A stretch of 64,000 bases of DNA from positions 1,550,001-1,614,000 of the forward strand of contig JAIQDT010000232.1 in assembly GCA_021521415.1 (NCBI GenBank), given 5' to 3'. A program made the translations under genes and the position numbers. Below the pieces are notes generated by a model. It was not told the origin of the DNA. It did no database searches and saw only the letters and a list, made by a program, of their open reading frames with translations. This stretch comes from Bidens hawaiensis (taxonomy: Eukaryota; Streptophyta; Magnoliopsida; Asterales; Asteraceae). Positions 43,939-55,975 of this stretch are shown here, piece by piece. Each line of letters starts with the position of its first letter. Position 1 is the stretch's first letter.

Positions 43939-46900
43939 ATGTATTATCCGCTTGACATCCCACGAAAGAAGAAGTAAAGGGTGTTTCTCTCAATGATCAA
44001 GCGTTAAGGGAATGTCCGCTGATTCATGCTATATCTGCCAACCCAAAAATTCATACTTTTTTGGATTGAGGAGTTTTGGACGAAAGCAAAAACAGTGTAG
44101 AGCGGTGATACCAATACAACTGAGGTGGCTGGAAAGAAGTTAACTATCACAGAGGAAGTCGTTCGTAGATCCCTTAACATCAAGGATGCCCCGCCATCAT
44201 TATTATGAGCGTATCCAGAAAGAGGACTTAGAGCGATATGTTGCAAACATAATGTATGATATGGTGTGGACAACATGTGAAAAGAGACACTTGCCGCCGT
44301 ATTGGAAATTTTAATTCCACATCACGGTAAATTATCTGTCAGTACAGAAAGGCAGGTTGAGGTAATGGCCTGCTTGACAAACAAGGGTATCTTCAACTTC
44401 TCCGAGTGGTTCTTTAAGTGCATGCAATCCAATGTAGTTTAAAAAAAACACTTGGATGCTGTATCCAAGATTTGTGCAACTGATTCTAGATGACTTGATG
44501 CCAGAAGTTACAAGACCGGTCTACTCAGAGGAATTTGATGATGAAATAAATGTGATAACACCCACCGATCCTCACCATGCCAAGACGGTGAAGCAAACGG
44601 TATTCAAGGCTATGTTGTAGCCTGCTAGTCGAAGTGGCTACAAGTATCAAGGTGAAGTTCATGGTACGAAGTTTGGTTTTTTTTCTGAAACCGAAGCTGA
44701 TAGTAAAGAAACTTCTGAGGAAGACGGTGATGATAGTGGAGATGATGGTGATGATGATGTTGAAAGCGGTGATGAACATTAGTCTGATAGTGTGGCTAAT
44801 GATTCTGATACAAAGGTTAAAGGTGTACACCATACCAAAAATTTTCATGACAAGAAGAGGAAGGCTATATGTAAGCCTTTTACTGGTGACTCGCCTCAAC
44901 AACTAGAGGAAGATAAAGAAGAGGAACCTGAGCAGCCTCTTCAACGTTTGAAGAAAGCTAAAGACTACAAGATGTATGGGCCTTTAAAGATGCCTACATC
45001 TGTTTAGGTAATCTTTCCCTCTACTTCCATTGTGACATAACCACCACAAACCACCTAAGCCGACCCACACCAAGCCTCATTAACCACCCTATCCCGCACC
45101 ATAGAAGCCTTTAAACGCAAACAAGTTCAGGTATCGAGACCCAAAACCAAAACCAAAGCCTAATCCAAAACCCAAAACCAATACTAAGACCAGACCGACT
45201 CACACATCTAAGGAACTATATGACTCGTATGTAACCTCTCTTGAACTATCTCCCACACACCAAGACCTACCCATATAAGGCCTCCCCCTTCCATATTTAA
45301 CCGAACCTGAAACCGAACCTACCCATACCTCACTCGTCCAAAAACTGCCTCTCTCCCCACCTAGGACTATCTCACCAATATCATCCCCATTTATCTCAAC
45401 CTTTACCTTACCACCTAGGGAAACCACCTTCTGTTCAAGTACCTTTACAGCCTTACCCACTACCTTACCAATAACTAGCCTTACCCAAACATCTATCGAA
45501 TCCTCAAGCCTACCTCTAGTGCTAACCACACCCTTAGCAACCAAAACCATAAACGTGTCTACCCGAACCTCACCACAATCCATTTTTTCACTCACACCAC
45601 CCGCAACAACTGAAAGCCCAGTCATATCAGCCATTCCTTTATCCCATGGGAAGTTCAGGAAATCCCCAGTTTACCGGGATCTTATCCTTGATATGATTCA
45701 GGCTCTAGAGGAATCACACAATAGGAAAGTGAAACGAGAACACCTGGGGATTAATTTAGTGAAAAAAAAAGACAAGAATGAGAAGGTGATGTAAGAAAGA
45801 AACACTCTAGCTGCAAGGGGTGCTCAGTTGGAGCATGACATGGAGGTTGATAGAGCCCTAATTGAGAGTCAAAGATTATAGATCGAGACTCTCCAAAACT
45901 AAGTAAACAATCAACACTCTTTGTTGACTAAACAATCATTACTAAATGTCGAACAGGTGATGCCTATTGAATCAAGGGTCTCTCTCCTTGAATCTGATTT
46001 ACCTTCATCCTCAAACCTTGCAAACAATTTGAGGAAAGAGCTAGTGTTAGGTGTTGACAAGACGTTGATTGAGGTTGAAGGAATTGATTCTTGATTCTAT
46101 ATGTTAGAAGGTGAATCAAGTTCCTCAAGAAACATTGGAACGTTTATTGGAGAAAACCCCAACTTGCGAATCGAGGTTGAACGGCTTAGATTCCAAATCG
46201 ATAAGCATGACTGCTTTAGCACTGCTCAAAATGTGTTCAATGAAGCTCTTCTGAACCACTATATTGCTATCGTTGAAGTGATGAAGCTGAAAAATGAAGA
46301 TATTGAAGATCGGAAAAGCGCTTTCCGAAGTTGGAGTGACTCCGAGGATGATGATGATGAAAACAAAGGGAAAAAGAGATAATCCGCTTTAGTTAAGCTA
46401 ATTGCAGATGCTCACACTGTTGGTTCTAAAAGAGGCGCAAGTGGTAGTGGAGTCAAAGTTGTTGATGGTGAAAGTGGTAGTGGTGTTGGTGTTGCTGTTA
46501 GTGTTAGTGAAACGACACGGGTCGTTGGTATAATTGTTGGTACCAGTGTGGGTGAAGCCACTGTTGCTTCTCATGTGATTGCTGAGACCACTCCAGTGAT
46601 TGCTCCGGACGTTGGAGCAACTGGCGCTGGGAACGGGGAGGAAGTGGAGAATGAGGAGGACGATGATGTGTCCAATGATGATGAAGATGAGAATGAAGAA
46701 GATGATGAGGACGATGATCCTTATGATAGTTTTGATGAACCGCATGGTAGGAGTAACGAAAGTGATGGTAGTAGCGGCAATGGAGTAGTAGATTAGTCTA
46801 CTTCACAATCAAACACGCCGAGATTGGAACCCCAATCTACTAATCCTGCACTAAAAATAAGAGGTGCAGATGCTAAATTGGAGGCTGTGATTTCCTCTAT

Positions 46901-47768
46901 TTTTAATGTTAATGACATTGCAGGTACCCCGTCTCAATTTTAAGAAGTCGTGGATGATGATGATGAAATAAACTACTCACCAAACCCAAACATTCCGGTT
47001 CGTGGTGAGAAGACGTATCAAACTCAGGAGCCAATTGCGGTGATGGATCTTCCAGTAATATGTGGTGAATCCTCTCAACTGTCGAGGAGAGGAAAGAAGA
47101 AAAGACACTACATTACCAGAATTGCCACTCTCTAAGACCATCTCTACCATTATCATGACGACTCCCTAATTCTCTACTACAAATGGCACGCGTCTAGCAA
47201 GACATCGGCAATCCTCCGTGCCAATAGGGATCTGACCTACATGTACTATAGAGACATGCATATGTTGTTTGATCTCGACATGAATTACTTCAGGCGATTT
47301 GTACGTTAAGGTGCAAGTGAGAAGGAGAGAAAGGGATGGTTTATGAGATTTATGAGTCGAGAGTGGAAGAACGACTACCCTAATATCAAGCTCAACAAGG
47401 GTAAGTCCTATTATCATCCAACTGAGATTGATCCGATCTTGGGAAAGAAAAGAAAGGCATGGAGATACAAGACCCACAAGGATGGTAGGCTAATCTACCA
47501 TGGAGAACCATCTTTGCCCAACATCTTTAATGACTTCATTTGTTGGGAATTTGACAACAAAACTAGGGAAGTTGTTATACACTTCAAATGGATGCACTTC
47601 CTCCACTTCCTTGATGAGCACGAGCTGGCCGCCTTCAACAAAAAAGATATGTTGAAGTTATACAACGCTCTACTAGGCACAGTCAAAGATGTCCTTCGAG
47701 ATATATCTAACAAGATAGTTGAGAAGTTCAAAAAGTTCATTCACCTTCTTGTTGACAATAAACTATAA
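43939..47768 (+). pseudogene. ORF3-II: accessory ORF of copia-A, broken
   Basis: Homolog of ORF3-I in the same orientation as its element. The N-terminal globular part is decayed but readable across frames (LRECPLIHAISANPKIH, then KKLTITEEVVRRSLNIKD, then FNFSEWFF and YPRFVQLILDDL at about 44470). An acidic Ser/Asp/Glu part follows (44660-45007), then a Pro/Thr-rich stretch, a helical part (46101-46382), a second acidic run (46548-46796) and a C-terminal globular part open at 47343-47768. That last part has WRYKTHKDGRLIYHGEP and FICWEFDNKTREVVIHFKW, which aligns with YYDNKTGEAVIV in ORF3-III. Function is unknown. Confidence 0.5.
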
Positions 47769-47831
47769 TGACGACTGCTTCGACTACAAAACTGACTGAA
47801 AATGGAAGCTACCGGATCAAATACAAAGACT

Positions 47832-47842
47832 AGAGGGAGATT
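47832..47842 (+). other. polypurine tract of copia-A
   Basis: AGAGGGAGATT directly precedes the 3' LTR, 64 bases after the end of ORF3-II. Confidence 0.5.
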
Positions 47843-48187
47843 TGTTTGCGTTGATTACAATGTATCAAGTTAGCTTCACGGTTTCATTTATTGTATGTTG
47901 TTCCTGAGGACATGTAATATTGAGCCCTTTGGGCCTTGGCAATGAAACCAAGCATGGTATGGCTTGCACTATAAAAATTGCAACCATACACATGCATACT
48001 AACCTTTTGCAAAAACTACAACCTTATCCTCTCACCAACTCTCTCTCAACTCCTTCTTTCTTTCCTTTTCAGGTGATAATCAACACCAATAAGATCTGAG
48101 ATCTTGGTTGCTTACTAGTGATTTCCGCTAACTAGTAAATGAGATTGATTAAAGAACTAGTTGTTTGATCCATTCTTAAGACCTACA
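47843..48187 (+). repeat. copia-A 3' LTR
   Basis: 345 bp from TGTTTGCG to GACCTACA, with a TATA box (CTATAAAAATTG, about 47969). It is clearly related to 50890-51279: both have GAGCCC..TGGGCC, the TATA region, AAGATC.GAGATCT.GGTT and the ACTAGT..TTTCCGCTA/CACTA block. It is not followed by a primer site, so it is the 3' LTR. Confidence 0.5.
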
Positions 48188-50284
48188 TTTCCTCATAATC
48201 CACTAAAGGGATTTGGGAAAACAACCATTGTGTTATAATTCATGACATTCAACGCAAATCTCATTCTTTTTGTTTCTTTTTATTCTAAATAAACCTATTT
48301 ATAAGCTATCGGTTTGACGTCTAAGGGTGTTCTAAGTACATGTCTGAAAACGTTTTGCTTGTCGAACAATTCTTGTTTCTTTTTTAGTTTGCAGGTGTTT
48401 ACTATGCACTCCTCTTAACTTAACAGATGTTTACTTTACACTCCTCTAAATTTAACATGTGTTACTTCACCTCGATAACCTGCTATCTAAATCAAATATC
48501 TAGGATTGAAATACTAAATGAAGGTTAAGTGACCTATATATAACAATACTTTAAATCAGTGACCTGATTGGAACAAAGCAGAAACTTGGTTACTATTCTA
48601 TGGAGTAATCCCGTTTTGGGGTTGTGGGTTGTTTAGATAAACTTGGTTTAGAGACCATTGATACTGGGAAGTACTTGTAATTCAAAGTTGGTTTTAAGAT
48701 TGGTAAGTACAAAGGCATAGAGAATAGAATGCAGTAAGGTAAATATGACTATTTCTTCTTATAATCTATTTAGTGATTGGCTGTAAGTGTTTATATTGAC
48801 GACATCATAATGTTCTATTTGTGAAAATGAGCAACTGAATGGACAACATTTATTGAGACAAACAATGGTCAATAAAAGAAGAGATTTATCCTACATACTC
48901 TCTCACCATATTTAACATTGTGCCTAACAATATCAATATAATTGCTTATAAAAAAGAAACGTTAAACCATATTAAAAACACATCATTCTGTATCATCGGG
49001 TATATGCCATATTTTGGTAGCTAAAAAATCATATTGGCTATATATATACGAATCACTTAAGACTGTTGAATATTAATGTCCCACATATAAAGAGGGATTG
49101 TTTGTAGGAATTTGTATTACATACGAGTAAAAATATTGATTTACTAATAAATTTATATGCGCGCATGTTAAGGCGATTATAACCGGAGTAGTAGCATTCG
49201 TTACTTTTAAAACCCGAAAACTTGACCCGTTTTATATTCTTGGTTTTATTTATAAACATATGTATAAATATAAATATATATTTCAAGTTTCGTCTTATGT
49301 ATTTTTATGATGTATTCGTTAAACCGACTAGTTTCGTCCTTTCAATGCATTCGTAAATATCGTTCGATAATTTAGTAATAATTACGACGTTTTATAATCA
49401 TTATTCATTCAAGTTCTATTTCGTGTGATTCATTAATGATATTTCAAGTTTTACCATGTTACTTAACGAATCTCCGAGTCTTAAAAGTTTATAAAATAAT
49501 CAAAATTTCAATCTATATGAGTATAAAACGTAAACAATCCAAAGATATTAAAGTATATCAAGTTTTTATCAAATTATGTATATTTACAAAGTACAAGGTT
49601 CAAAGAGTAATTAAAGTTTAAAACAAACTATAAAGTTATTTAAAATTCAAGGGGTTATAGTGTAACATTTCATTTAAAATATAATAAAAAAATACAAGAG
49701 TACCCAGCCTCCCCCACCCCCTGTCCGTCTTCTTCTTCCCGTTTTGCTGGTAAGCCGACAGGCGGCGGCGGTTTTCCGGTGAGAATCCCAATCATCGTTT
49801 TTAACCACCTCTTGACCCGTTAATTCATCCCAAACTACTTCTCCATTAACGATAAACATTATTATATGAGTAATTTCGTCATTTAACAACCGATTAACTC
49901 TTATTAATCTCCCAAATCGCCGGAGTATAATAAAATTCTAATAACTTGAAATAAACACCAAACGATCCAATTGAGGCTATAAATAGGACGCTAATATTCG
50001 TCTAAACTTGTTGCAAACAAAAAATTACACAAACAAATTCTCTAAATATCTTGTTTGATCATCAAATTTTATTTTTCTGGCGAGTCTGGTTCTCCATCAT
50101 TTCGGCACGGTTTGAGGTAAAAGTTATATGCATTGATATTGTTTTTGGCCATCTAACAAAACCCCTAACTTAGTTTGGGCAACTATGGAACGGATTAAGA
50201 GAATTGAATCTAGTGTTTGAATGAAGAAGATGAAGTTAAAATGATTTTATTTATATTAAATTGTTTCCATCTTTTAAATACAAA
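48188..50284. other. AT-rich region without a supported gene
   Basis: 2.1 kb with no convincing ORF or TE ends. A GC-rich patch (49705-49780, CCGACAGGCGGCGGCGG) sits in otherwise AT-rich DNA. A good TATA box (GGCTATAAATAGG, about 49975) is followed by a leader-like ACACAAACAAATTCTC stretch and a donor-like GGTTTGAG|GTAAAAG (50111-50125). No exon is recognisable downstream. It may be the 5' end of a lost gene or part of an LTR. Confidence 0.5.
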
Positions 50285-50390
50285 TCATGTCTGGTCCAGT
50301 GGTTGTGTCTGATTAGTTTGGTCCAAGGGACCCGGGTTCAAACCAGGATCAGCGCATGTTGGCTTTGTATTTTTTTAAAACCTTTTCTTT
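50285..50390 (+). mobile_element. probable tRNA-derived SINE
   Basis: An A box TGGTCCAGTGG (50292-50302) and a B box GGTTCAAACC (50335-50344), preceded by GGGACCCG, sit 43 bases apart, as in tRNA-derived RNA polymerase III promoters. No cloverleaf can be closed, so it is not a tRNA gene. It ends in a T/A-rich stretch. Exact ends and any target duplication are unclear. Confidence 0.5.
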
Positions 50391-50889
50391 TATTAATTAA
50401 AATCTAATAAAATTTATAAAAAACATTATAAATCAAATAAAATCATTTTAAGTTAAATAAAAAAAGTTCTTTTAGATTGTTTATAGCCTTTTCATTCAAA
50501 AACCAAACTTTTACAAACCCGAAACGTTCGTTAAAACTCGTATATATATATATATACATACATATATAATATCATTGTAAACTTTAAAATTCGTTAACGT
50601 ATTCGCTTTCAAAATAAAATATACTAATAACACTCAAAATTCCGTAACGTTCTAACTTGATATTATTTTCGTAATTGAAAATAACATTACAATATTAAAT
50701 CGTTAAAATTATGTTAAAGTGTAAAACTCCATAAAAGGATAAAATATACATTCAACGTTTCTAAAAACCGACAAACCGATTTATTTTCTTTTATTCATTA
50801 TTTACAAACTGCAATTCGCTATATGGACTTGTGTGCTTACTTGTTACTTGTTCAAAATTAATTTCACATGGATTACTTCAAGATAGTAT
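50391..50889. other. AT-rich spacer before copia-B
   Basis: About 500 bases with a short (TA)n run (50540-50572) and no ORF or element end that I can support. Confidence 0.5.
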
Positions 50890-51279
50890 TGTTAGGCCTA
50901 TTTTGTGTTTAGTCTTTTGTATTCATTTACACTCTAACGTTTATTTAAGTTACCTAGTCGGTTTATTTTTGTTTGTATGTTTAGGCCCGAGGCCTTGTAT
51001 TTTTGAGCCCGTTGGGCCGTGAATAATGTAATGATAGTGCATGAGCACACACACTATAAATAGTGTGGTCATCTCAGGCAAACCAACCTTTGGTCAAATC
51101 TCTTAACCTTATCCTAATCTAAACTCTCTCTTTCTTCCCTCTCCTCACCCTCATGATAATAAACATCACCAAACAAGATCCGAGATCTCGGTTCCTCACT
51201 AGTTATTTCCACTAGCTAATGTTGAAATTGATCCAAGTAGACTAGTGTTGTGTTGTTTGATCCATCCATTGGACCTACA
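50890..51279 (+). repeat. copia-B 5' LTR
   Basis: 390 bp from TGTTAGGCC to GGACCTACA. A TATA box is at 51054-51063 (CTATAAATAG). It is followed after two bases by a perfect primer site, so this is the 5' LTR. Same family as the copia-A LTR. Confidence 0.5.
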
Positions 51280-51281
51280 AT

Positions 51282-51293
51282 TGGTATCAGAGC
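51282..51293 (+). other. primer binding site of copia-B (tRNA-iMet)
   Basis: TGGTATCAGAGC, a perfect match to the standard plant iMet primer site. Confidence 0.5.
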
Positions 51294-51639
51294 TTTCAGG
51301 CTCTGCTAGTTGTGGATCTTGAGTCACAACCTTGGATTTTGGTCTTGTTTGTGTTAAAGAAGAATTTTTCAAGTGTTTAAGTGGATTACGGGTCCATAAG
51401 TTGAAGAAAAGTGTTCAAAAGTTCAAATCTTCAAGTGTTCAACCTTTGTGTTTAAGTTTGTGTGTTAGTTTGTGAATATTCAAAGGTTAAAGTGCTTCAA
51501 AATTCAAAACTTGGTATTCTAAGTTGTTAAAATATGGATTTTTCATAGATCCATAAACGGTCAAGTGGATTGAAGTGACTTCCTTAAAAGGAAGAGATTA
51601 AAAAGGTGATAGAAAGTAGAATCCGTACTTTCTGTAAGT

Positions 51640-52030
51640 ACAATCCATTCTAATCGAATCAAATCCAACCAGAAAGAATCAAATGTTATAGAATCGAATT
51701 GAAGGTTCACTTGTCCAACATAAAGAAATCGAATCGAATCTGCTAAGTAATCGAATCGAGTCTACTTTTCAATCTAATCTAGTTCACAACATTCTCTAAT
51801 CAAATCTCAAAGTAATCGAATCGAAATCCAAATATCAATTCTAATCGAGTATTTATCTAATCTATTCGAACCGAATCACCATTTGATTAGATTAGTCCAT
51901 TCAATTAGAAAAGAATCCCAATCGATTAGATTTCTTTGTCATTCGATTACATCACACTTAGACAAAATTCTTTAGAAATAGTTTACCAATTCAATTACTT
52001 GCCCATTCGATTACTTCAAACTTGTTGTTT
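51640..52030. repeat. AATCGAATCGA word cluster in the copia-B leader
   Basis: More than a dozen copies in both orientations, e.g. AATCGAATCGAATC (about 51727), AATCGAATCGAGTC (about 51750) and CATTCGATTAC (about 51942). It lies in the untranslated leader between primer site and gag, while in copia-A the same word clusters before ORF3-II. Confidence 0.5.
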
Positions 52031-52079
52031 TTGAACAGGAAGTGTTATAACTTGTGTTGCTCTTGAGTTTGTTTAAACA

Positions 52080-53796
52080 ATGGGCAATATGAATAAAGAA
52101 GCTAAGAATGAAACTGTGAGGAGTTACATGATCTTTGAGAATGAAGCCGGAACTACAACCAAGCCTCCAATTCTACTTAAATGGGATAATGAATTTGAAT
52201 AATTCAAATGACGGTTTAAGAACTAAAATAGAATTCTTGATTATAATCTTCTAGGACCCCTTGAGCAAAGACCACATGTTCCCATGACTAAAACTGATGA
52301 TGGTCCAACCAACTCCAAAGCCTGCAAAAGCCTATGATGATAATGATAGAAAAATGTTTAGTGATAATCACAAAGCATATGGTGTTCTTAGTGTTTGTCT
52401 CTCGGATGAAATTGCTCAAACATTGAGAGACTACACTACAGCTAAGGGACTTTGGAATGCCATGGTTAGCAAGTTTGAAGGAAATTAAGAAATGAGAAAT
52501 ACCAGGAAAGGGATGCTTAAGGGTGAGTTCAATATGTTCAACTATAGGCAAGGAGAATCAGTCACTAGCCTCATCCAAAGATTTGATTAGTAAAATCAAG
52601 AGTGCTGGAATTGAGTATGACCAAATTGAAATCAATGACAAATTGTTGAACTCCCTACCATATACCTTAAATAGCAGTGTGATTACAATAAAAAAACAAC
52701 AAACCTCCAAATAACTCCTCTTGCTGATTTGACATCCATCATTAAGTCATTTGAGATGGATGATAAACTTAGAATGGGTAATCACATCAGTTCTCTTAAT
52801 CAAGATGGAATGTCCACTGGGTCTGGGGTAAGCACAACGTTTCTAAGCCAGTCATAGCCCACTATTCATGTTGTTAACTCTGCCTTCAAGACAACTGCAA
52901 CCTCTCAAGCTACAACAAGTTCAAGCTCCTTTTAAGACACTATTGACAAAGCTATTGCACAAGCTTTAAAGGCCCATTGGATCAAGAAACCCACAAGGAG
53001 TCAAGTTCTCTCCAATTCTCAAGCTCATCCAACTGATTATTCCAACGTGGCACTGTTCCACGCCTGTACGGCAAGCCATGAAGAGTTGTTACAAGGAAAA
53101 CTGCTTCCTCCTTCATTTGAGCAAGGAGACCTTCCCAAGATCAACAAAAAGGATCTTAAGAAAATAGACATCAAGTACCAGATGACTATGGCTGTTTACC
53201 CAGCCTCTAATTTCATGAAGAAGTATGGCAAGAATAGCTTCAGAGACTCAGATTGGAATGGAATTGGGTTTGAGAAAGAAATGCTTCGTTGTTACAACTA
53301 TAACGAATCGGGTCATTTTTCAGAGAATGCACCAACCCACCTATGTCTGTAAATGATATCAAGATCAACGAGATACCTGACAATGAGGGTGCTAAAAGAA
53401 ATGACAAGAAGCCAATTCCAAGCTACTCCTCGAAATCAAGAGTTCCAAGAATTGGTCGAGGAAGTACATCCTAAGGGAACTTCGAGTCAAGCTCAAAGGC
53501 TTTGATCACCAGAACAGCTGAAGCAACTCAACCAAATTAGGAAGGTGACCAATATGAAGAGCTGATCAATCCACTGGCCTTTACTGGAATGGCTTTTGAT
53601 CAAGAAGCAAGCACCTCACAAACCCAGCTGCTGGAGCACATCTATCTACTTCTAACATTCCTGACGTACACAAACTTTGCTCACAAGCTTGTATTGATAA
53701 AGTTATGAACTATAGAACTCATAATGCTACCCTTATAGATGAGGATCTTAGCCTTAGATGCCAGAAAGATGATCTTAGGAAAGCAGAAAAGATATA
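52080..53796 (+). pseudogene. copia-B gag, truncated by copia-C
   Basis: Starts ATGGGCAATATGAATAAAG at 52080. Readable blocks are AYGVLSVCLSDEIAQTLRDYTTAKGLWNAMVSKFEGN, GEFNMFNYRQGES, and a nucleocapsid knuckle CYNYNESGHFSENA (about 53290), in which two of the three Cys are replaced. Several stops and frameshifts. The sequence runs on in gag-like frames to 53796 and is cut there by the LTR of copia-C. Confidence 0.5.
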
Positions 53797-54302
53797 TGTT
53801 TGAACACGGCCAATCCTTTAAACACTTCACAAATTTTTAGATCTGATTATACGATTAACCTAAATACGGATCTAGTTCGTAATTGCTCTTGATTATATGT
53901 TATCTGATGTATATATTGTAATATTTATATGTATGTATGTTAATAATATTACTATGAAGCTTGAGAGTGAATCTGGACAGAGGTTCGTTAATTAAACTAA
54001 AAACTTAAATTAACAATGAACAGTGTTCACTATATATAGAAGATGGATCTAGTTCGTTAACATTCCCTAACGAACTAGAGTCCACTTCGTTACATACATT
54101 AAATAAAATAAACTTAGCGAATCACCCCCTGATTCGTTAAACATCCTTAACGAATCAGGAGGAATAATAACTTAGATCTAGTTCGTTAAACATCCTTAAG
54201 GAACTACATTAATATCTTTAATAAATAATACATTAATTAAACGAAAAATACATTAACGATAAATACAAAGACTCGAGACACAAAACCGTGTACTAACAGA
54301 CA
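53797..54302 (-). repeat. copia-C 3' LTR
   Basis: 506 bp, starting TGTTTGAACACGG and ending AACAGACA on the + strand, so in element sense TGTCTG...CAAACA. A TATA box (CTATATATAG) is at 54029-54038. U3 contains three copies of a hairpin-like word built on TTCGTTAA-N6-TTAACGAA, at about 54074, 54151 and 54186. Confidence 0.5.
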
Positions 54303-54314
54303 CCCCCTCGTCTT
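54303..54314 (-). other. polypurine tract of copia-C
   Basis: The minus strand reads AAGACGAGGGGG, directly before the LTR and about 40 bases after the end of ORF3-III. Confidence 0.5.
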
Positions 54315-54352
54315 GAGCTCTTTGTCTTTGACTTTTACTTGAAATGCTTGGA

Positions 54353-55807
54353 CTACCAATCTCTGCAACTATGAATCCCGTTCTCAAAACATACACGCAC
54401 CACGCGTTGGAACTGCATAGCCAGATCATAGTCTTCGTTGCGCTCAATCAATATCTTATTCTTGTGTAGCACGTCGTTGTCGTTGTCGGTCTCGGTTAAA
54501 TTAACAAGCCACATTGGATCAATGATCTTGATTAGCTCAGTCTTCAAACCTTTACCCAACACAATGACGGCCTCGCCAGTTTTGTTGTCATAGTACCAGC
54601 GGTTGAAGGATAAATACATGTGTTGGTTCATAGTCTTCACCGGCACATGCTTCAATGTCTTTGGCGGCTTAACCTTGAGAATCAACTTTCTCCAGCCCGT
54701 TCTTGGATCAATTTCATTAATACGCTTTCGGGTAGGAACCTGAGGCTTGAGAAACTTGAAACCTGAGTTGACATCGAACAACAATTGTTGATGAAATCAA
54801 TCTGCTATTCGGTCACCCCCTCGGTTGATAAATGGACGACACGCGAGGGTACGAACATCCCATTGCGGTAGAGTGAGAACATCCATTATCTTCTCACAAT
54901 ATTGAACCACCTTTTCCCATTTAACGATACATACCTTAAGATCAGAGTCATATAACCAAGAAATGTTATCACCTTGAACCTTTGACACGGTTTTGAATGA
55001 AGTCACTTGGTTTGCTTTGGCTCGAGCAGCAGCTTCTTCCTTCTGCTCCTGATCAACATACCGATACGCCTCAATAATTTTACCCACCTTCCTGTAGCTA
55101 AACCACTTTGCAATATCAGTATCAGTTGGGTTTTCAATTGAGTCGAATCTCGTATCAACCACATGTTTACCCTTAGATAACTTATCCAAATTATCCTTAG
55201 CTTCTTTAAACCTTTGCTCAGTAAATACAGGAGCACCTTAATCAACGTTTGTGTGTTGAAACAAGTCAGGATACTCCTCAGCAGTGACGTCTTCAACCTC
55301 GAATTCCTCATCTTCATAAATAAAATCCGAATTCATCTGAATGGACGGATCATTCAAGATCTCCTCATCATTCTCGACCTCAACATCGGGCTTAGCCTCT
55401 AACACGGTCAACTCATCGTCATTCAAACCAAGCAGTATGGAAATATGCTCTCGTGTTAGAGACCTATCAATAAACTGACCCTCTTCGATCTCCTCTTTAT
55501 TCACCATACTCCTGACCAACCCCGATCCATCCACAAATATGACTGTATCAGCTTCAATCATCTCAATTGGTTGAGCAGCAGTCGAGTCATGATAAAGCGT
55601 GATCTGTTTATCAGAATCATCAGCTGCACTAGTACCTGCACCAGAGGAAGAGCCATGAGATTGTTTCGGCTCTTTCCCTCTAGCACCTGAAGCATCAGTG
55701 TCTTCATCATCATTTTTCAACTTCTTCAATTCATCATCTTTACATGTGAGTTGCAAAATGAGATCTTCTTGCTCTTTCAGCTTAACATCGGGCTCAGCCT
55801 CTAACAC
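54353..55807 (-). pseudogene. ORF3-III: accessory ORF of copia-C, N-terminus missing, two stops
   Basis: A single 485-codon frame divided only by a TAA (55240-55238) and a TGA (54799-54797); the three pieces are in the same frame. Each stop is one C-to-T step from a Gln or Arg codon. The left end is not a start: the frame opens with TGA CAC GTG next to the TTCGTTAA cluster, so the N-terminal globular domain is lost. It contains an acidic Ser/Gly-rich part, the repeat-like pair VLEAEPDV (start) and VLEAKPDV (about 55403), a helical part (55189-54797) and a C-terminal block with RWYYDNKTGEAVIV and DPMWLVNL (54784-54353), homologous to ORF3-II. Function is unknown. Confidence 0.5.
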
Positions 55808-55975
55808 GTGTCATGACGAATTAAGTACAATTCGTGTCTGATTCGTTAGTTTATACTTAACGAATTTAAGCCATTCGTTACAGAGTGCGGAAGCGAATTA
55901 GGATAACGAACTAGAATGTAGTTCGTTAAAATGACCTAATTCGTTAACCATAACTTAACGAATTACAATTTAAAA
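55808..55975. repeat. TTCGTTAA / TTAACGAA word cluster before ORF3-III
   Basis: About nine copies in both orientations, e.g. GATTCGTTAG, CTTAACGAATT, TAGTTCGTTAAAA and AATTCGTTAACC. Same word as in the copia-C LTR U3. Confidence 0.5.

Noticed and set aside
45200..45634. 144-codon minus-strand frame
   Set aside because: Antisense shadow of the Pro/Thr-rich part of ORF3-II; Val/Gly-rich composition mirrors the other strand.
49674..49889. 71-codon minus-strand frame with a GGGGG/RRRR stretch
   Set aside because: Driven by the GC-rich patch; no domain, no neighbours and no codon-level support.
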